A stretch of DNA of 64,000 nt from Pseudolysinimonas_A sp947085045 (GTDB lineage: Bacteria; Actinomycetota; Actinomycetes; Actinomycetales; Microbacteriaceae). Numbering within the stretch: the stretch's first letter is position 1; each line of letters starts with the position of its first letter. The stretch covers positions 124,001 through 188,000 of the forward strand of contig CAMTUU010000005.1 in the NCBI GenBank assembly GCA_947085045.1. Direction: 5' to 3'. Below the pieces are notes generated by a model. The model was not told the DNA's origin and made no database searches. It saw only the letters and a program-made list of their open reading frames with translations. Shown here piece by piece: positions 8,660-15,923 of this stretch. Position numbers and translations under genes: made by a program.

Positions 8660-9094
8660 TCAGCGCGACTGAAGCCCGAGGAACTGCCCGACGATCGACA
8701 GGAACACCCCGGCGTCACCGCGCTGGTACGTCGACGGGTCCCCCGACCCGCCGAGGAACGGGTACGGCACCGGGTAGTACACCTGCCCCGGCTCGAGGGG
8801 CCCTGCGACCGCGGCGACGTCCTCGATCATCGTCGACGGCAGGGCGTAGGCGCGGTAGTCCCGGTCATCGAGAACGCTCGAGCGGAAGGCATCCACCGAT
8901 TGGATGCCGTAGCTCTTGAACCCGCCCTCCTGCAGCGGGTAGAGGATGCCCCACTCCCCCGTCGCCGGAGCGGTGAGGATGACGTGGCCGAGCACCGAGT
9001 ATCCGGAGTAGTGCGTGAAGGTGTTCAGGTTGCCGTCCCACGGCGGGATGTCGGTCAACGGGGCGGGGGCGTCGAGGTGGATCCAGGGCTCCAT
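8660..9094 (-). CDS. Hypothetical soluble protein (possibly DUF1851/Tdi1-like)
   Basis: The 144-residue cytoplasmic protein has no signal peptide or membrane span. Segments such as GEWGILYPLQEGGFKSYGIQ, LEPGQVYYPVPYPFLGGSG and GDAGVFLSIVGQFLGLQ loosely recall GAD-like/DUF1851 proteins related to immunity protein Tdi1, but the resemblance is weak. The start is supported by TAGGGT six bases upstream of the ATG. It diverges from the frameshifted gene at 9133 with only 38 bp between start codons, which makes shared regulation plausible. Confidence 0.65.
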   Translation of the reverse strand: MEPWIHLDAPAPLTDIPPWDGNLNTFTHYSGYSVLGHVILTAPATGEWGILYPLQEGGFKSYGIQSVDAFRSSVLDDRDYRAYALPSTMIEDVAAVAGPLEPGQVYYPVPYPFLGGSGDPSTYQRGDAGVFLSIVGQFLGLQSR

Positions 9095-9100
9095 GCTTCG

Positions 9101-9126
9101 ACCCTAGGGCGGGCTGCGGATATCGT
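9101..9126. promoter_or_regulatory. Compact divergent promoter pair (leaderless both ways)
   Basis: TAGGGT on the minus strand (9106-9101) lies six bases before ATG 9094. TATCGT on the plus strand (9121-9126) lies six bases before ATG 9133. Each candidate -35 region falls in or next to the opposing gene's start, so the two promoters interleave. Confidence 0.55.
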
Positions 9127-9132
9127 CGAGAA

Positions 9133-10003
9133 ATGGTCGCGTTCGACGCTGCGGTGCTCTCCGAGGAGGAACGGGCCCTCCTCGCCCTGGTGGGCCGGAC
9201 CCCCGGATGGACGGTCACGCCGTCGCAGACCTCCGTCGACGCGACGATCGGGGCGGCCGGCATCCGGTTCTCGGCCGACCGCTCCCCGGTGCTGCTCGCG
9301 CCGGACCTCGCCACTGACTACCCCCTCGCCCTGGCGGCGTTCGTGTGGCACTGCGTGCGTTTCAGCACCGGCAACCGGTCGCTCGGCAACCGCCTGACCA
9401 CGGCGGCGCAGTGGCAGCGGTTCGCCCTCGACGACTACACGCCGTGGTGGCGGGAGGTCGCGGCGTGGCTCCCCCTGGCGCCGCGCGACCTGCTCGAACT
9501 CGCCGCCACCACCGCGGAGCCGCTGCGCGCCGGCGTGCACTCCGACGACGACGCGCGCCAAGCCGCCGACATCCTGTACGACACCGTCACCTCCGCTCCC
9601 ACCTACTCGCGGGTGACCGCCTTCCCTGCGGCGCGGCGACGCCACCGTCGGCTTCAGCATCGAGCGCGGGTTCAGCGACGGCGTGACCGTCGACCATCGC
9701 CGCCTCCGCGACCGAGGCGCTCGGGTGCCGGGGCGCAGCTACGACCAGCTCTGGCACCTCTGGGCGCTGCGCACCGGCGTCATCCCGCATGCCGTCGACC
9801 CGATAGAGACGCCCGCGGCCGATTACGACGCCTGGGCGTCCGCGCTCGACTGGCTCGACACCGCGACGGATGCCGACCTCACCGCGATCGACCGCCTCGC
9901 GATCCTGCTCCACGATCTTCACCGCGCGAAAACCCGCGACCGCCGGGAGGGCGGCGTCGAGGAGCGGATCGCGGCCGCCGAGCGCGCGATCCTCGGCGAC
10001 TGA
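9133..10003 (+). pseudogene. Hypothetical gene split by a +1 frameshift
   Basis: The first frame reads as a normal protein from ATG 9133 through TYSRVTAFP (about 9627), then turns into arginine-rich shadow. From about 9632 the next frame carries on with GDATVGFSIERGF, GVTVDHRRLRDRGARVPG and a regular C-terminus ending LGD at 10003. Skipping one base in the run GCGGCGCGGCG near 9631-9637 joins both parts into about 289 residues. The family is not recognised; the sequence is soluble and rich in D/W/L (NRSLGNRLTTAAQWQRF, YDQLWHLWALRTG). It is either a recent pseudogene or a sequencing error. TATCGT six bases before the start suggests leaderless transcription. Confidence 0.75.
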
Positions 10004-10004
10004 C

Positions 10005-10226
10005 TCAGCTCGCCTGTTCGGTCGGATCCGGGCGGCGCCGTCGTCTCGCGGTCAGCACCGCGAGGATGCCTCCGGCGACGATGAGGCCCACGCCGATCCA
10101 CACCACCGGCACCGCATCGGTCAGCAGCCCGAACACGATCGCGACAGCGCCGGCGATCACGCTGCCGAAGCCCTCGATGCCGCGGATGATCAGCTTGTCG
10201 TTCGGCGTCGGATTCAGATCAGTCAT
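10005..10226 (-). CDS. Small two-span membrane protein
   Basis: The 73-residue protein has a hydrophilic N-terminus (MTDLNPTPNDKLIIRGIEGF), two membrane spans (about 22-40 and 44-60) and a basic, charged tail. GGAAGGAGA about seven bases before the ATG supports the start. No family recognised. It converges with the frameshifted gene, whose stop is one base away. Confidence 0.65.
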   Translation of the reverse strand: MTDLNPTPNDKLIIRGIEGFGSVIAGAVAIVFGLLTDAVPVVWIGVGLIVAGGILAVLTARRRRRPDPTEQAS

Positions 10227-10312
10227 CTGGTACGTCTCCTTCCCCGATGTCGCGGTCTGATTCCCACGATACGACGCACCTCTGCTTGCGGTCCTCGCCG
10301 CCTCCTGCCATT

Positions 10313-10330
10313 GTTAGCCACATGGTTAAC
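10313..10330. promoter_or_regulatory. Candidate ArsR operator over the start codon
   Basis: GTTAGCCACATGGTTAAC is a near-perfect inverted repeat (14 of 18 positions symmetric) centred on the ATG of the ArsR-family gene. ArsR-SRPBCC gene pairs frequently carry a GTTAACCAT-ATGGTTAAC type palindrome at this place, consistent with autorepression. Confidence 0.6.
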
Positions 10331-10654
10331 CATTCGTCGACGCTGGATCAGGCGTTCGCCGCCCTGTCCGACCCGACGCGCCGGGACGTCGTGCAGCAGC
10401 TGCGCCTCGGGCCGGCGAGCGTGAGCGATCTGGCCGCCCGGCATCCGATGTCGCTTCCGTCGTTCATGAAGCACCTCACCGTGTTGACCAACGCGGGTCT
10501 CGTCGCCTCGACCAAACGCGGCCGGGTGCGCGAATGCCGCCTGGTGCCCGACGCCCTCGACGACACCGAACGGTGGATCGCCGACCACCAGCGCACCTGG
10601 CGAACCCGCCTCGACGCGCTCGACCTCGCACTGCAGGAGGGCTCCCCCGAATGA
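10322..10654 (+). CDS. ArsR-family winged-helix transcriptional regulator
   Basis: The 110-residue protein has the ArsR/SmtB helix-turn-helix: FAALSDPTRRDVVQQLRLG near residues 13-31, then SVSDLAARHPMSLPSFMKHL as the recognition region and GLVASTKRGRVRECRL as the wing. No cysteine metal-binding box is visible, so it probably belongs to the metal-independent group partnered with SRPBCC proteins. ATG 10322 starts the conserved MVNHSSTLDQAFAAL; upstream codons lack conservation. Its stop overlaps the ATG of the SRPBCC gene (ATGA). The operator palindrome on its own start suggests it represses the pair. Confidence 0.9.
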   Translation: MVNHSSTLDQAFAALSDPTRRDVVQQLRLGPASVSDLAARHPMSLPSFMKHLTVLTNAGLVASTKRGRVRECRLVPDALDDTERWIADHQRTWRTRLDALDLALQEGSPE

Positions 10655-11085
10655 CCGACCGCACCGTCACCATCACCCGTCGCTTCGCCGCCGCCCCGGA
10701 CCGCGTCTGGAACCTGTGGACCACCGAGGACGGCCTGCGCTCCTGGTACGCGCCGCTCGAAGGCTGGATCGTCGGATCCGCCGCCGTCGACGCCCGCCGC
10801 GGCGGCGGATACCGGGTGACCTTCGGCCCGGAGCCGGAAGGCGACCTCTACCTCGAGGAAGGCACCTACTCGGTCGTCACGCCGGTGTCGCAGCTCTCCT
10901 GGGACGGTCTGCTCAGCGGCGACGGCGTGAGTGAGCGAAGCAGCGTCGCGATCACGTTCACGGCGGATGGCGACGGCACCATCCTCGACATCACCGAGAG
11001 TGGGCTCTCCGAGGAGTCGATCGCCGACCACGAGATGGGCTGGAACGGGGCGCTCGACCGTCTGGAGGCGCTGCTCGCGGGGTAG
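10651..11085 (+). CDS. SRPBCC/AHSA1-domain protein
   Basis: The 144-residue protein begins ITRRFAAAPDRVWNLWT and continues with LRSWYAPLEGW and a beta-rich core. These are the hallmarks of the AHSA1-type START-like fold that binds hydrophobic ligands. The pair with the ArsR-like regulator just upstream (four-base overlap) is a widespread arrangement in actinobacteria. The ligand and biological role are unknown. The conserved ending HEMGWNGALDRLEALL indicates a full-length gene. Confidence 0.88.
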   Translation: MTDRTVTITRRFAAAPDRVWNLWTTEDGLRSWYAPLEGWIVGSAAVDARRGGGYRVTFGPEPEGDLYLEEGTYSVVTPVSQLSWDGLLSGDGVSERSSVAITFTADGDGTILDITESGLSEESIADHEMGWNGALDRLEALLAG

Positions 11086-11129
11086 GTGCGAACCTCCCGC
11101 CGTCAGATCGGATGGTCTGATTCCGGAGC

Positions 11130-11684
11130 TCAATCGGAACGCAAGTAGAGCGTCTCCAGCACTTCAGATCGGGTCTCCACCAGCTCACGGGACGACGACC
11201 CGACACGCGCTACTTCTCGGTGCCGATGCGGGTAGTCGTCCAGCGGAACGAAGGTCTCGCGGCCCCGCGTCTGGTGGTTGTGCGGGCGAGCAAAGCCGGT
11301 GTTCATACCGGTGAATTCAATCTGATCGCCGAAGCGAGCGACGAGGCTCGCCATGTCGATGATGAGCACATCGTGTGATTCGTTTCGATACGACGGTGAA
11401 CGCAGAAGACCCTCCAGCGATTCGCGCTGGCCGAAGAAGAACACTCGAGAGTTCAGCTCCGCCAGCCACTCTTCGACGCTCATCCGTCCTTCGAGGGCGA
11501 GCACGAGCGATTCCCGGTGAATGGGCTTTCGATCGCGGATGACGGCCGGCCCATGGTCGGGGTGCTCGATGGTGCCCGAGGTTGTTCGGACAGAGGTGAT
11601 CGAGGCGTCATTCTCAGCACCCCACTTCTCCGCCAGGGCCGACGTGCTCAACAGCCCGTGACGCTGGATGGATGGCCAGCTCCC
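11130..11684 (-). pseudogene. DUF7002-like protein lacking an in-frame start
   Basis: The frame from 11684 to the stop at 11130 matches what I recall of the DUF7002 family: GSWPSIQRHGLLSTSAL, AVIRDRKPI, LNSRVFFFGQ, SYRNESHDVLIIDM, MNTGFARP and ETFVPLDDYP. Upstream in the same frame there is only arginine-rich shadow sequence and no ATG/GTG/TTG until 11912, inside the neighbouring NERD gene. Family members need only about 15-20 more residues before GSWPSI. A frameshift near 11680-11700 is therefore likely, since another frame shows DPQDHPHV just upstream. It could be a decayed gene or a sequencing error. Confidence 0.55.
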
Positions 11685-11860
11685 AGCGGCTGCCGAACTT
11701 CGGTAGCAGGTACGTGCGGATGGTCCTGGGGGTCGACGCCGATCTGCTTCCCGGGCTCGCGTGGGTGACGAGTGGCGACGTACCGGGTATGGCGCGACAC
11801 CAGCGCTGCACCCGTGACCCCTGAAATGGCGCTGCCGCCGATGTCGAGGATGCCCACAAG

Positions 11861-13999
11861 ATGAGCGGTACGCGAGATCGGGGATTGATGGCTGGGGGTT
11901 CGTCGGCCGCACTCCAGGCGGAGGCCGCACAGGGTCTCGCCGAGGAGCTGCGTCGTCGCGCCGACGACTACGAGCGGATGGTGGCGAACTACCACGCGGC
12001 GGCCGCCAGCGAGCGTCGCCTCGAGTCCACGCTCAGCCCGCTGCGCAACCAGGGCTTCCACGTGCTCGCCGACCGCCAGTGGCCGGGCAGCCGAAAGGCC
12101 CAGGTCGACTTCCTCGTCGTCGGACCACCTGGCGTCTTCATCGTCGACGCGAAGTCGTGGCGCGAGGTGCGGGTCGAGCGCCGCGGCGGCGACGGGGCCC
12201 GGGTGTTCCAAGGCGACGACGACGTCACCGATCGCTTCGACTCGCTCGTCGCGCTCGGCGACAACATCGCCGAGATTCTCGCCGACGTCGGGCTCGCTCC
12301 CGGTGAGATCCACACGCTCGCGGTGTTCACCAATCGCCGCGACCTGAAGGCGACGGTGAACGGCGTCGAGTTGATGAGCGAACCGGATGTCGTCACCCGC
12401 ATCCTCGGAGCCGGACGCCGCCTGCCCGAAACCGAGATCGAGCGCGTGCTGATGGCGCTCATGGCGGCGTGCCCGCCCTACGCCTCGAGCGCGACCCCCG
12501 AGGCGGTGATCGTGAGCGCCCCGCCCGCGCTCGCCCCCGTCGGCATCATCCCCGAACCCGCGTTGCTCACCGTCGAGGAGGTGCACGAAGCGGCGTACGC
12601 CGGACTGGCCGCCGAACCGATCGAGTCGTGGATGGCGTTCCTGCACCCCGACCAGATCAAAGTGGTACGCCGCTCATTCAGCGGCCCCAGTCGCATCCGC
12701 GGAGCCGCCGGCACCGGCAAGACCGTCGTCGGCCTCCACCGCGCCGCCCATATCGCGCGCCAGCATCCCGGTCGCGTACTCGTCACGACCTACGTACGCA
12801 CCCTGCCCGACGTGCTCGCCACCCTCTTCCGCCGCCTCGCGCCCGAAGTCGCAGACCGTGTCGACTTCGCCGGCATCTACACGATCGCGCTCGGACTGCT
12901 GCGCGCCCGCGGCATCACCTCGAAGCTGGATGCCGGCGCCGCCGACCTGGTCTGGAACATCACCTGGGCGCGCCACGGCCGCACCGGCGAGGTGGGTGCG
13001 ATCGACGCCGACGGCACCTACTGGAAGGAGGAGATCGCCCACGTCATCAAAGGCCGCGGTCTCGCCTCCCTCGCCGAATACGAGAACTGCAGCCGCGTCG
13101 GCCGCTCCCGCGGTCTCACTCTCCCCCAGCGCGCCGCCGTGTGGAACCTCTACCTCGCCTACGAGACCGAACTGCGCGCCCGCGGGGTGTGGGACTTCGC
13201 CGACGTCATCCTGCACGCCGAAGCAACCGTCTCCCCCGGATCCTCGGCCTACCGCGCCGTCGTCATCGACGAAGCCCAAGACCTCACCGCCGCCATGATC
13301 CGCCTGCTGCACCGCATGGTCGGCGACGAGCCGGATGCCTTCAACCTCATCGGCGACGGCCAGCAGTCCATCTACCCCGGCGGCTACACCCTCGGCGAAC
13401 TCGGCATCTCGATCGCCGGCCGCGGCGTCGTGATGACCCGCAACTACCGCAACACCCGCGAAATCGCCGCGTTCGCCGCGTCGCTGGTGGGCGACTCGGG
13501 ATTCGTCGACATCGAGAGCGGGCTGCGGGGCCGAATGGATGCCGCTGAGGTGCTACGCGACGGGGCGGCTCCGGCGATCGCGCGGTTCGCCTCGGTCGCG
13601 GCACACGACGCCGCACTCGTCGCCCGCGCGCGGGAGTTGCTGGTGACGCCCGGAGTGCACCCCGGGGATGTCGCCGTACTCGCGATGCGAACGCGGGATG
13701 TGTCGTCGGTGGTGCGGCTGCTCGGTGCTGCCGAAGTCCCGGTGGTCGACTTGGCGAAGTACGACGGCCGAGTCGCCGCGGCCGTGAAGGTCGGCACGAT
13801 CAAACGCGCGAAAGGGCTGGAGTTCAAGCACGTGCTCGTCGCCCACACGCCAGCACGGTTGGTAGGGCCGGCGGCGCTTCCCGAGAACGGTCGGGATGCC
13901 GGAGAGCGGGTCGAGATGGAGCGGCGTGAGCTGTACGTGGCGATGACCCGCGCGCGGGACGGGCTTTGGGTGGGAGTGGTTGCGGGGCGGGCCAACTAG
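11861..13999 (+). CDS. NERD nuclease-UvrD-like helicase fusion
   Basis: The 712-residue protein opens with a coiled N-terminus, then a NERD domain (about 60-170) with VDFLVVGPPGVFIVDAKSW holding the D...DAK nuclease residues. It continues with a superfamily I helicase: Walker A GAAGTGKT near 281-288, VVIDEAQDLT near 467, QQSIYPGGYTLG, MTRNYRNTREI, IKRAKGLEFKHVLVAHTP, and YVAMTRARDGLWV at the end. Such proteins are thought to process DNA in repair or defence; the role of this one is unknown. ATG 11861 is the longest start and MAGGSSAALQ (11888) is an alternative. It stands alone between the DUF7002-like remnant and gatB. Confidence 0.88.
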   Translation: MSGTRDRGLMAGGSSAALQAEAAQGLAEELRRRADDYERMVANYHAAAASERRLESTLSPLRNQGFHVLADRQWPGSRKAQVDFLVVGPPGVFIVDAKSWREVRVERRGGDGARVFQGDDDVTDRFDSLVALGDNIAEILADVGLAPGEIHTLAVFTNRRDLKATVNGVELMSEPDVVTRILGAGRRLPETEIERVLMALMAACPPYASSATPEAVIVSAPPALAPVGIIPEPALLTVEEVHEAAYAGLAAEPIESWMAFLHPDQIKVVRRSFSGPSRIRGAAGTGKTVVGLHRAAHIARQHPGRVLVTTYVRTLPDVLATLFRRLAPEVADRVDFAGIYTIALGLLRARGITSKLDAGAADLVWNITWARHGRTGEVGAIDADGTYWKEEIAHVIKGRGLASLAEYENCSRVGRSRGLTLPQRAAVWNLYLAYETELRARGVWDFADVILHAEATVSPGSSAYRAVVIDEAQDLTAAMIRLLHRMVGDEPDAFNLIGDGQQSIYPGGYTLGELGISIAGRGVVMTRNYRNTREIAAFAASLVGDSGFVDIESGLRGRMDAAEVLRDGAAPAIARFASVAAHDAALVARARELLVTPGVHPGDVAVLAMRTRDVSSVVRLLGAAEVPVVDLAKYDGRVAAAVKVGTIKRAKGLEFKHVLVAHTPARLVGPAALPENGRDAGERVEMERRELYVAMTRARDGLWVGVVAGRAN

Positions 14000-14159
14000 G
14001 CGGGACTGTCTCGCGTCTGGTGACACTGACCGTGTGTCCGAGACTCGCACGAAACCTGCGTAGCAAAATCAGCCGTGCCTAGTTGCTTTGGCGACGTGCC
14101 CGCCGTGGCCCTTACCTGCTTCAGCAATTTCGCGAGCACCCCGCTCCGCGCGCTCGCGC

Positions 14160-15689
14160 TCAGCCCTGCGCCCGTTCCAACACGAGTTCACGCACGCGGG
14201 CGGCATCCGCTGATCCACCCATCGCCTTCATGACGGCACCGATGATCGCGCCCGCCGCCTGCACTTTCCCGTCCCGCAGTTTCTCGAGCACATCCGGCTG
14301 CGCCGCCAGGGCCTCGTCGATCGCGGCGAGCAGCGCGCCGTCATCCGACACCACCGCGAGACCGCGGGCGGCGACGACCTCGGACGGCCGGCCCTCCCCA
14401 GCCACTACTCCTTCGAGTACCTGACGGGCGAGGCGGTCGGTCAGGTCACCCGACTCGATGAGGGCGATAAGTTCCGACACATGCAGCGGAGAGACGAGGG
14501 ACGAGGCATCCACGCCCGACGCGTTCGCGAGCCGCGCGATCTCACCGGTCCACCACTTGCGGGCCTGCGCCGGAGCCGCACCCGCGGCCACCGTGTCCTC
14601 GATCTCGACGAGCAGGCCGGCGTTGGCGACATCCTGGAACTCGAGCGCCGTGAACCCCCACGTCTCGCGCAGCCGCCGCCGGCGCACCGCGGGCGCCTCG
14701 GGCAGCTCGGAACGCAGACGCTGCACCAGCTCGGCGGGCGGCTCGATCGGCAGCAGGTCGGGCTCCGGGAAGTACCGGTAGTCGTCGGCATCCGACTTCG
14801 GGCGTCCGGGACTGGTCGTGCCCTTGTCTTCGTGCCAGTGGCGGGTCTCCTGGGTGATGGTGCCACCCGCAGCGAGGATGGCGGCCTGCCGCTGGATCTC
14901 GTGCTTCACCGCACGCTCCACGGCGCGCATCGAGTTGACGTTCTTCGTCTCCGTGCGGGTGCCGAGCTTCTCGGTGCCGCGCGGACGCAACGAGACGTTC
15001 GCGTCGCAGCGGAGGTTGCCGCGCTCCATGCGCGCCTCGGAGATGCCGAGCGCGCGCACCATGTCGCGGATCGTGCCGACGTACGCCTTCGCGACCTCAC
15101 CCGCGTGCGCGCCCGCCGGGATGAACACCGGCTTCGTCACGATCTCCACCAGCGGAACCCCCGCACGGTTGTAGTCGACGAGCGAGGCATCCGCCCCCTG
15201 GATGCGGCCCGTCGCCCCACCGAGGTGCGTGAGCTTGCCGGCATCCTCTTCCATGTGCGCCCGTTCGATCGGGATCGCCACCTCGGTGCCGTCCTCGAGT
15301 TCCACCGTCACCGAACCCTCGAACGCGATCGGCTCGTCGTACTGGCTGATCTGGTAGTTCTTCGCCAGGTCGGGGTAGAAGTAGTTCTTGCGGGCGAACC
15401 GGGATGACGTGGCGATCTCGCAGCCGAGCGCCAGCCCCAGCGAGATGGCGTACTCGACCGCCTTCTCGTTCACGACCGGGAGGCTGCCCGGCAGGCCGAG
15501 ATCGACCGGCGTCGTGAGCGTGTTCGGCGCCGCGGCGTGCCCCCCGTCGACAGAGCCGGAGTTCGCCGGGTTCGGCGCATCCGAGAACATCTTCGTCTTC
15601 GTCGACAGCTCGACGTGGATCTCGAGGCCGATCACGGGCTCGAACATCTCGAGCGCCTGGTCGTAATCCATCAGATCCGCTTTCGCCAT
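14160..15689 (-). CDS. gatB: Aspartyl/glutamyl-tRNA amidotransferase subunit B
   Basis: The 509-residue protein is a full-length GatB: FEPVIGLEIHVELSTKTKMF near the start, NYFYPDLAKNYQISQYDEP, MEEDAGKLTH, DYNRAGVPLVEIVT, RCDANVSLRPRG, TETKNVNS, DYRYFPEPDLLP, and the C-terminal tail/YqeY-like domain ending VRELVLERAQG. With GatA and GatC it converts misacylated Glu-tRNA(Gln) or Asp-tRNA(Asn) to the amidated form. The start at 15689 (MAKADLMDYDQ) is preferred over 15698 because TACGAT lies seven bases upstream, fitting a leaderless mRNA. It is separated from gatA/gatC by about 2.6 kb of unrelated genes. Confidence 0.95.
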   Translation of the reverse strand: MAKADLMDYDQALEMFEPVIGLEIHVELSTKTKMFSDAPNPANSGSVDGGHAAAPNTLTTPVDLGLPGSLPVVNEKAVEYAISLGLALGCEIATSSRFARKNYFYPDLAKNYQISQYDEPIAFEGSVTVELEDGTEVAIPIERAHMEEDAGKLTHLGGATGRIQGADASLVDYNRAGVPLVEIVTKPVFIPAGAHAGEVAKAYVGTIRDMVRALGISEARMERGNLRCDANVSLRPRGTEKLGTRTETKNVNSMRAVERAVKHEIQRQAAILAAGGTITQETRHWHEDKGTTSPGRPKSDADDYRYFPEPDLLPIEPPAELVQRLRSELPEAPAVRRRRLRETWGFTALEFQDVANAGLLVEIEDTVAAGAAPAQARKWWTGEIARLANASGVDASSLVSPLHVSELIALIESGDLTDRLARQVLEGVVAGEGRPSEVVAARGLAVVSDDGALLAAIDEALAAQPDVLEKLRDGKVQAAGAIIGAVMKAMGGSADAARVRELVLERAQG

Positions 15690-15696
15690 GGCATCC

Positions 15697-15702
15697 ATCG
15701 TA
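15697..15702 (-). promoter_or_regulatory. TAnnnT promoter element, leaderless gatB
   Basis: TACGAT on the minus strand ends seven bases before ATG 15689. This favours that start over the ATG three codons upstream. Confidence 0.5.
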
Positions 15703-15733
15703 TTTGGCCCGCCGGGCTCGGGATGCCGCCGCC

Positions 15734-15739
15734 TAGGGT
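15734..15739 (+). promoter_or_regulatory. TAnnnT promoter element of the small membrane ORF
   Basis: TAGGGT ends six bases before ATG 15746. Together with the gatB element it forms a divergent leaderless pair 56 bp apart. Confidence 0.45.
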
Positions 15740-15745
15740 GAGCGC

Positions 15746-15872
15746 ATGGATCGCACCTCGGGAACCCTGCTGCTCGTACTCGGCATCGTGCTGGTGGTGG
15801 GCGGGGGTGCTCGGGCTTGGTCTCGTGCTGGGTCGCGTCCTCCACAGCGCTGACCGCTGCGACTTGTCCTGA
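15746..15872 (+). pseudogene. Tiny membrane-protein ORF with a G-run frameshift
   Basis: From ATG 15746 the frame reads a membrane helix, MDRTSGTLLLVLGIVLVVGGG, then shifts into ARAWSRAGSRPPQR with a stop at 15853. Removing one G from the GGGGG run near 15809-15813 restores VVGGVLGLGLVLGRVLHSAD and a stop at 15872, giving about 41 residues with one long hydrophobic span. The well-placed TAGGGT upstream argues the gene is, or recently was, real. Homopolymer sequencing error is an equal possibility. Confidence 0.45.
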
Positions 15873-15888
15873 GAACGGGTCGTCTATC

Positions 15889-15904
15889 TAGTACATACGT
15901 TCGA
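15889..15904. promoter_or_regulatory. Candidate LexA (SOS) box before the HNH gene
   Basis: TAGTACATACGTTCGA matches the actinobacterial/Bacillus-type SOS box pattern TCGAAC-N4-GTTCGA perfectly in its right half and at 4 of 6 positions in its left half. It overlaps a TAnnnT-like element (TACGTT, 15896-15901), 20 bases before ATG 15924, a natural place for repression. Weak left half, so moderate confidence only. Confidence 0.35.
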
Positions 15905-15923
15905 ACGTCGGCAGACTTGTCTC

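Noticed and set aside
15897..15908. ACGTTCGAACGT perfect palindrome as a separate operator
   Set aside because: It overlaps the better-explained SOS-box candidate, and short CG-rich palindromes are frequent by chance at this base composition.
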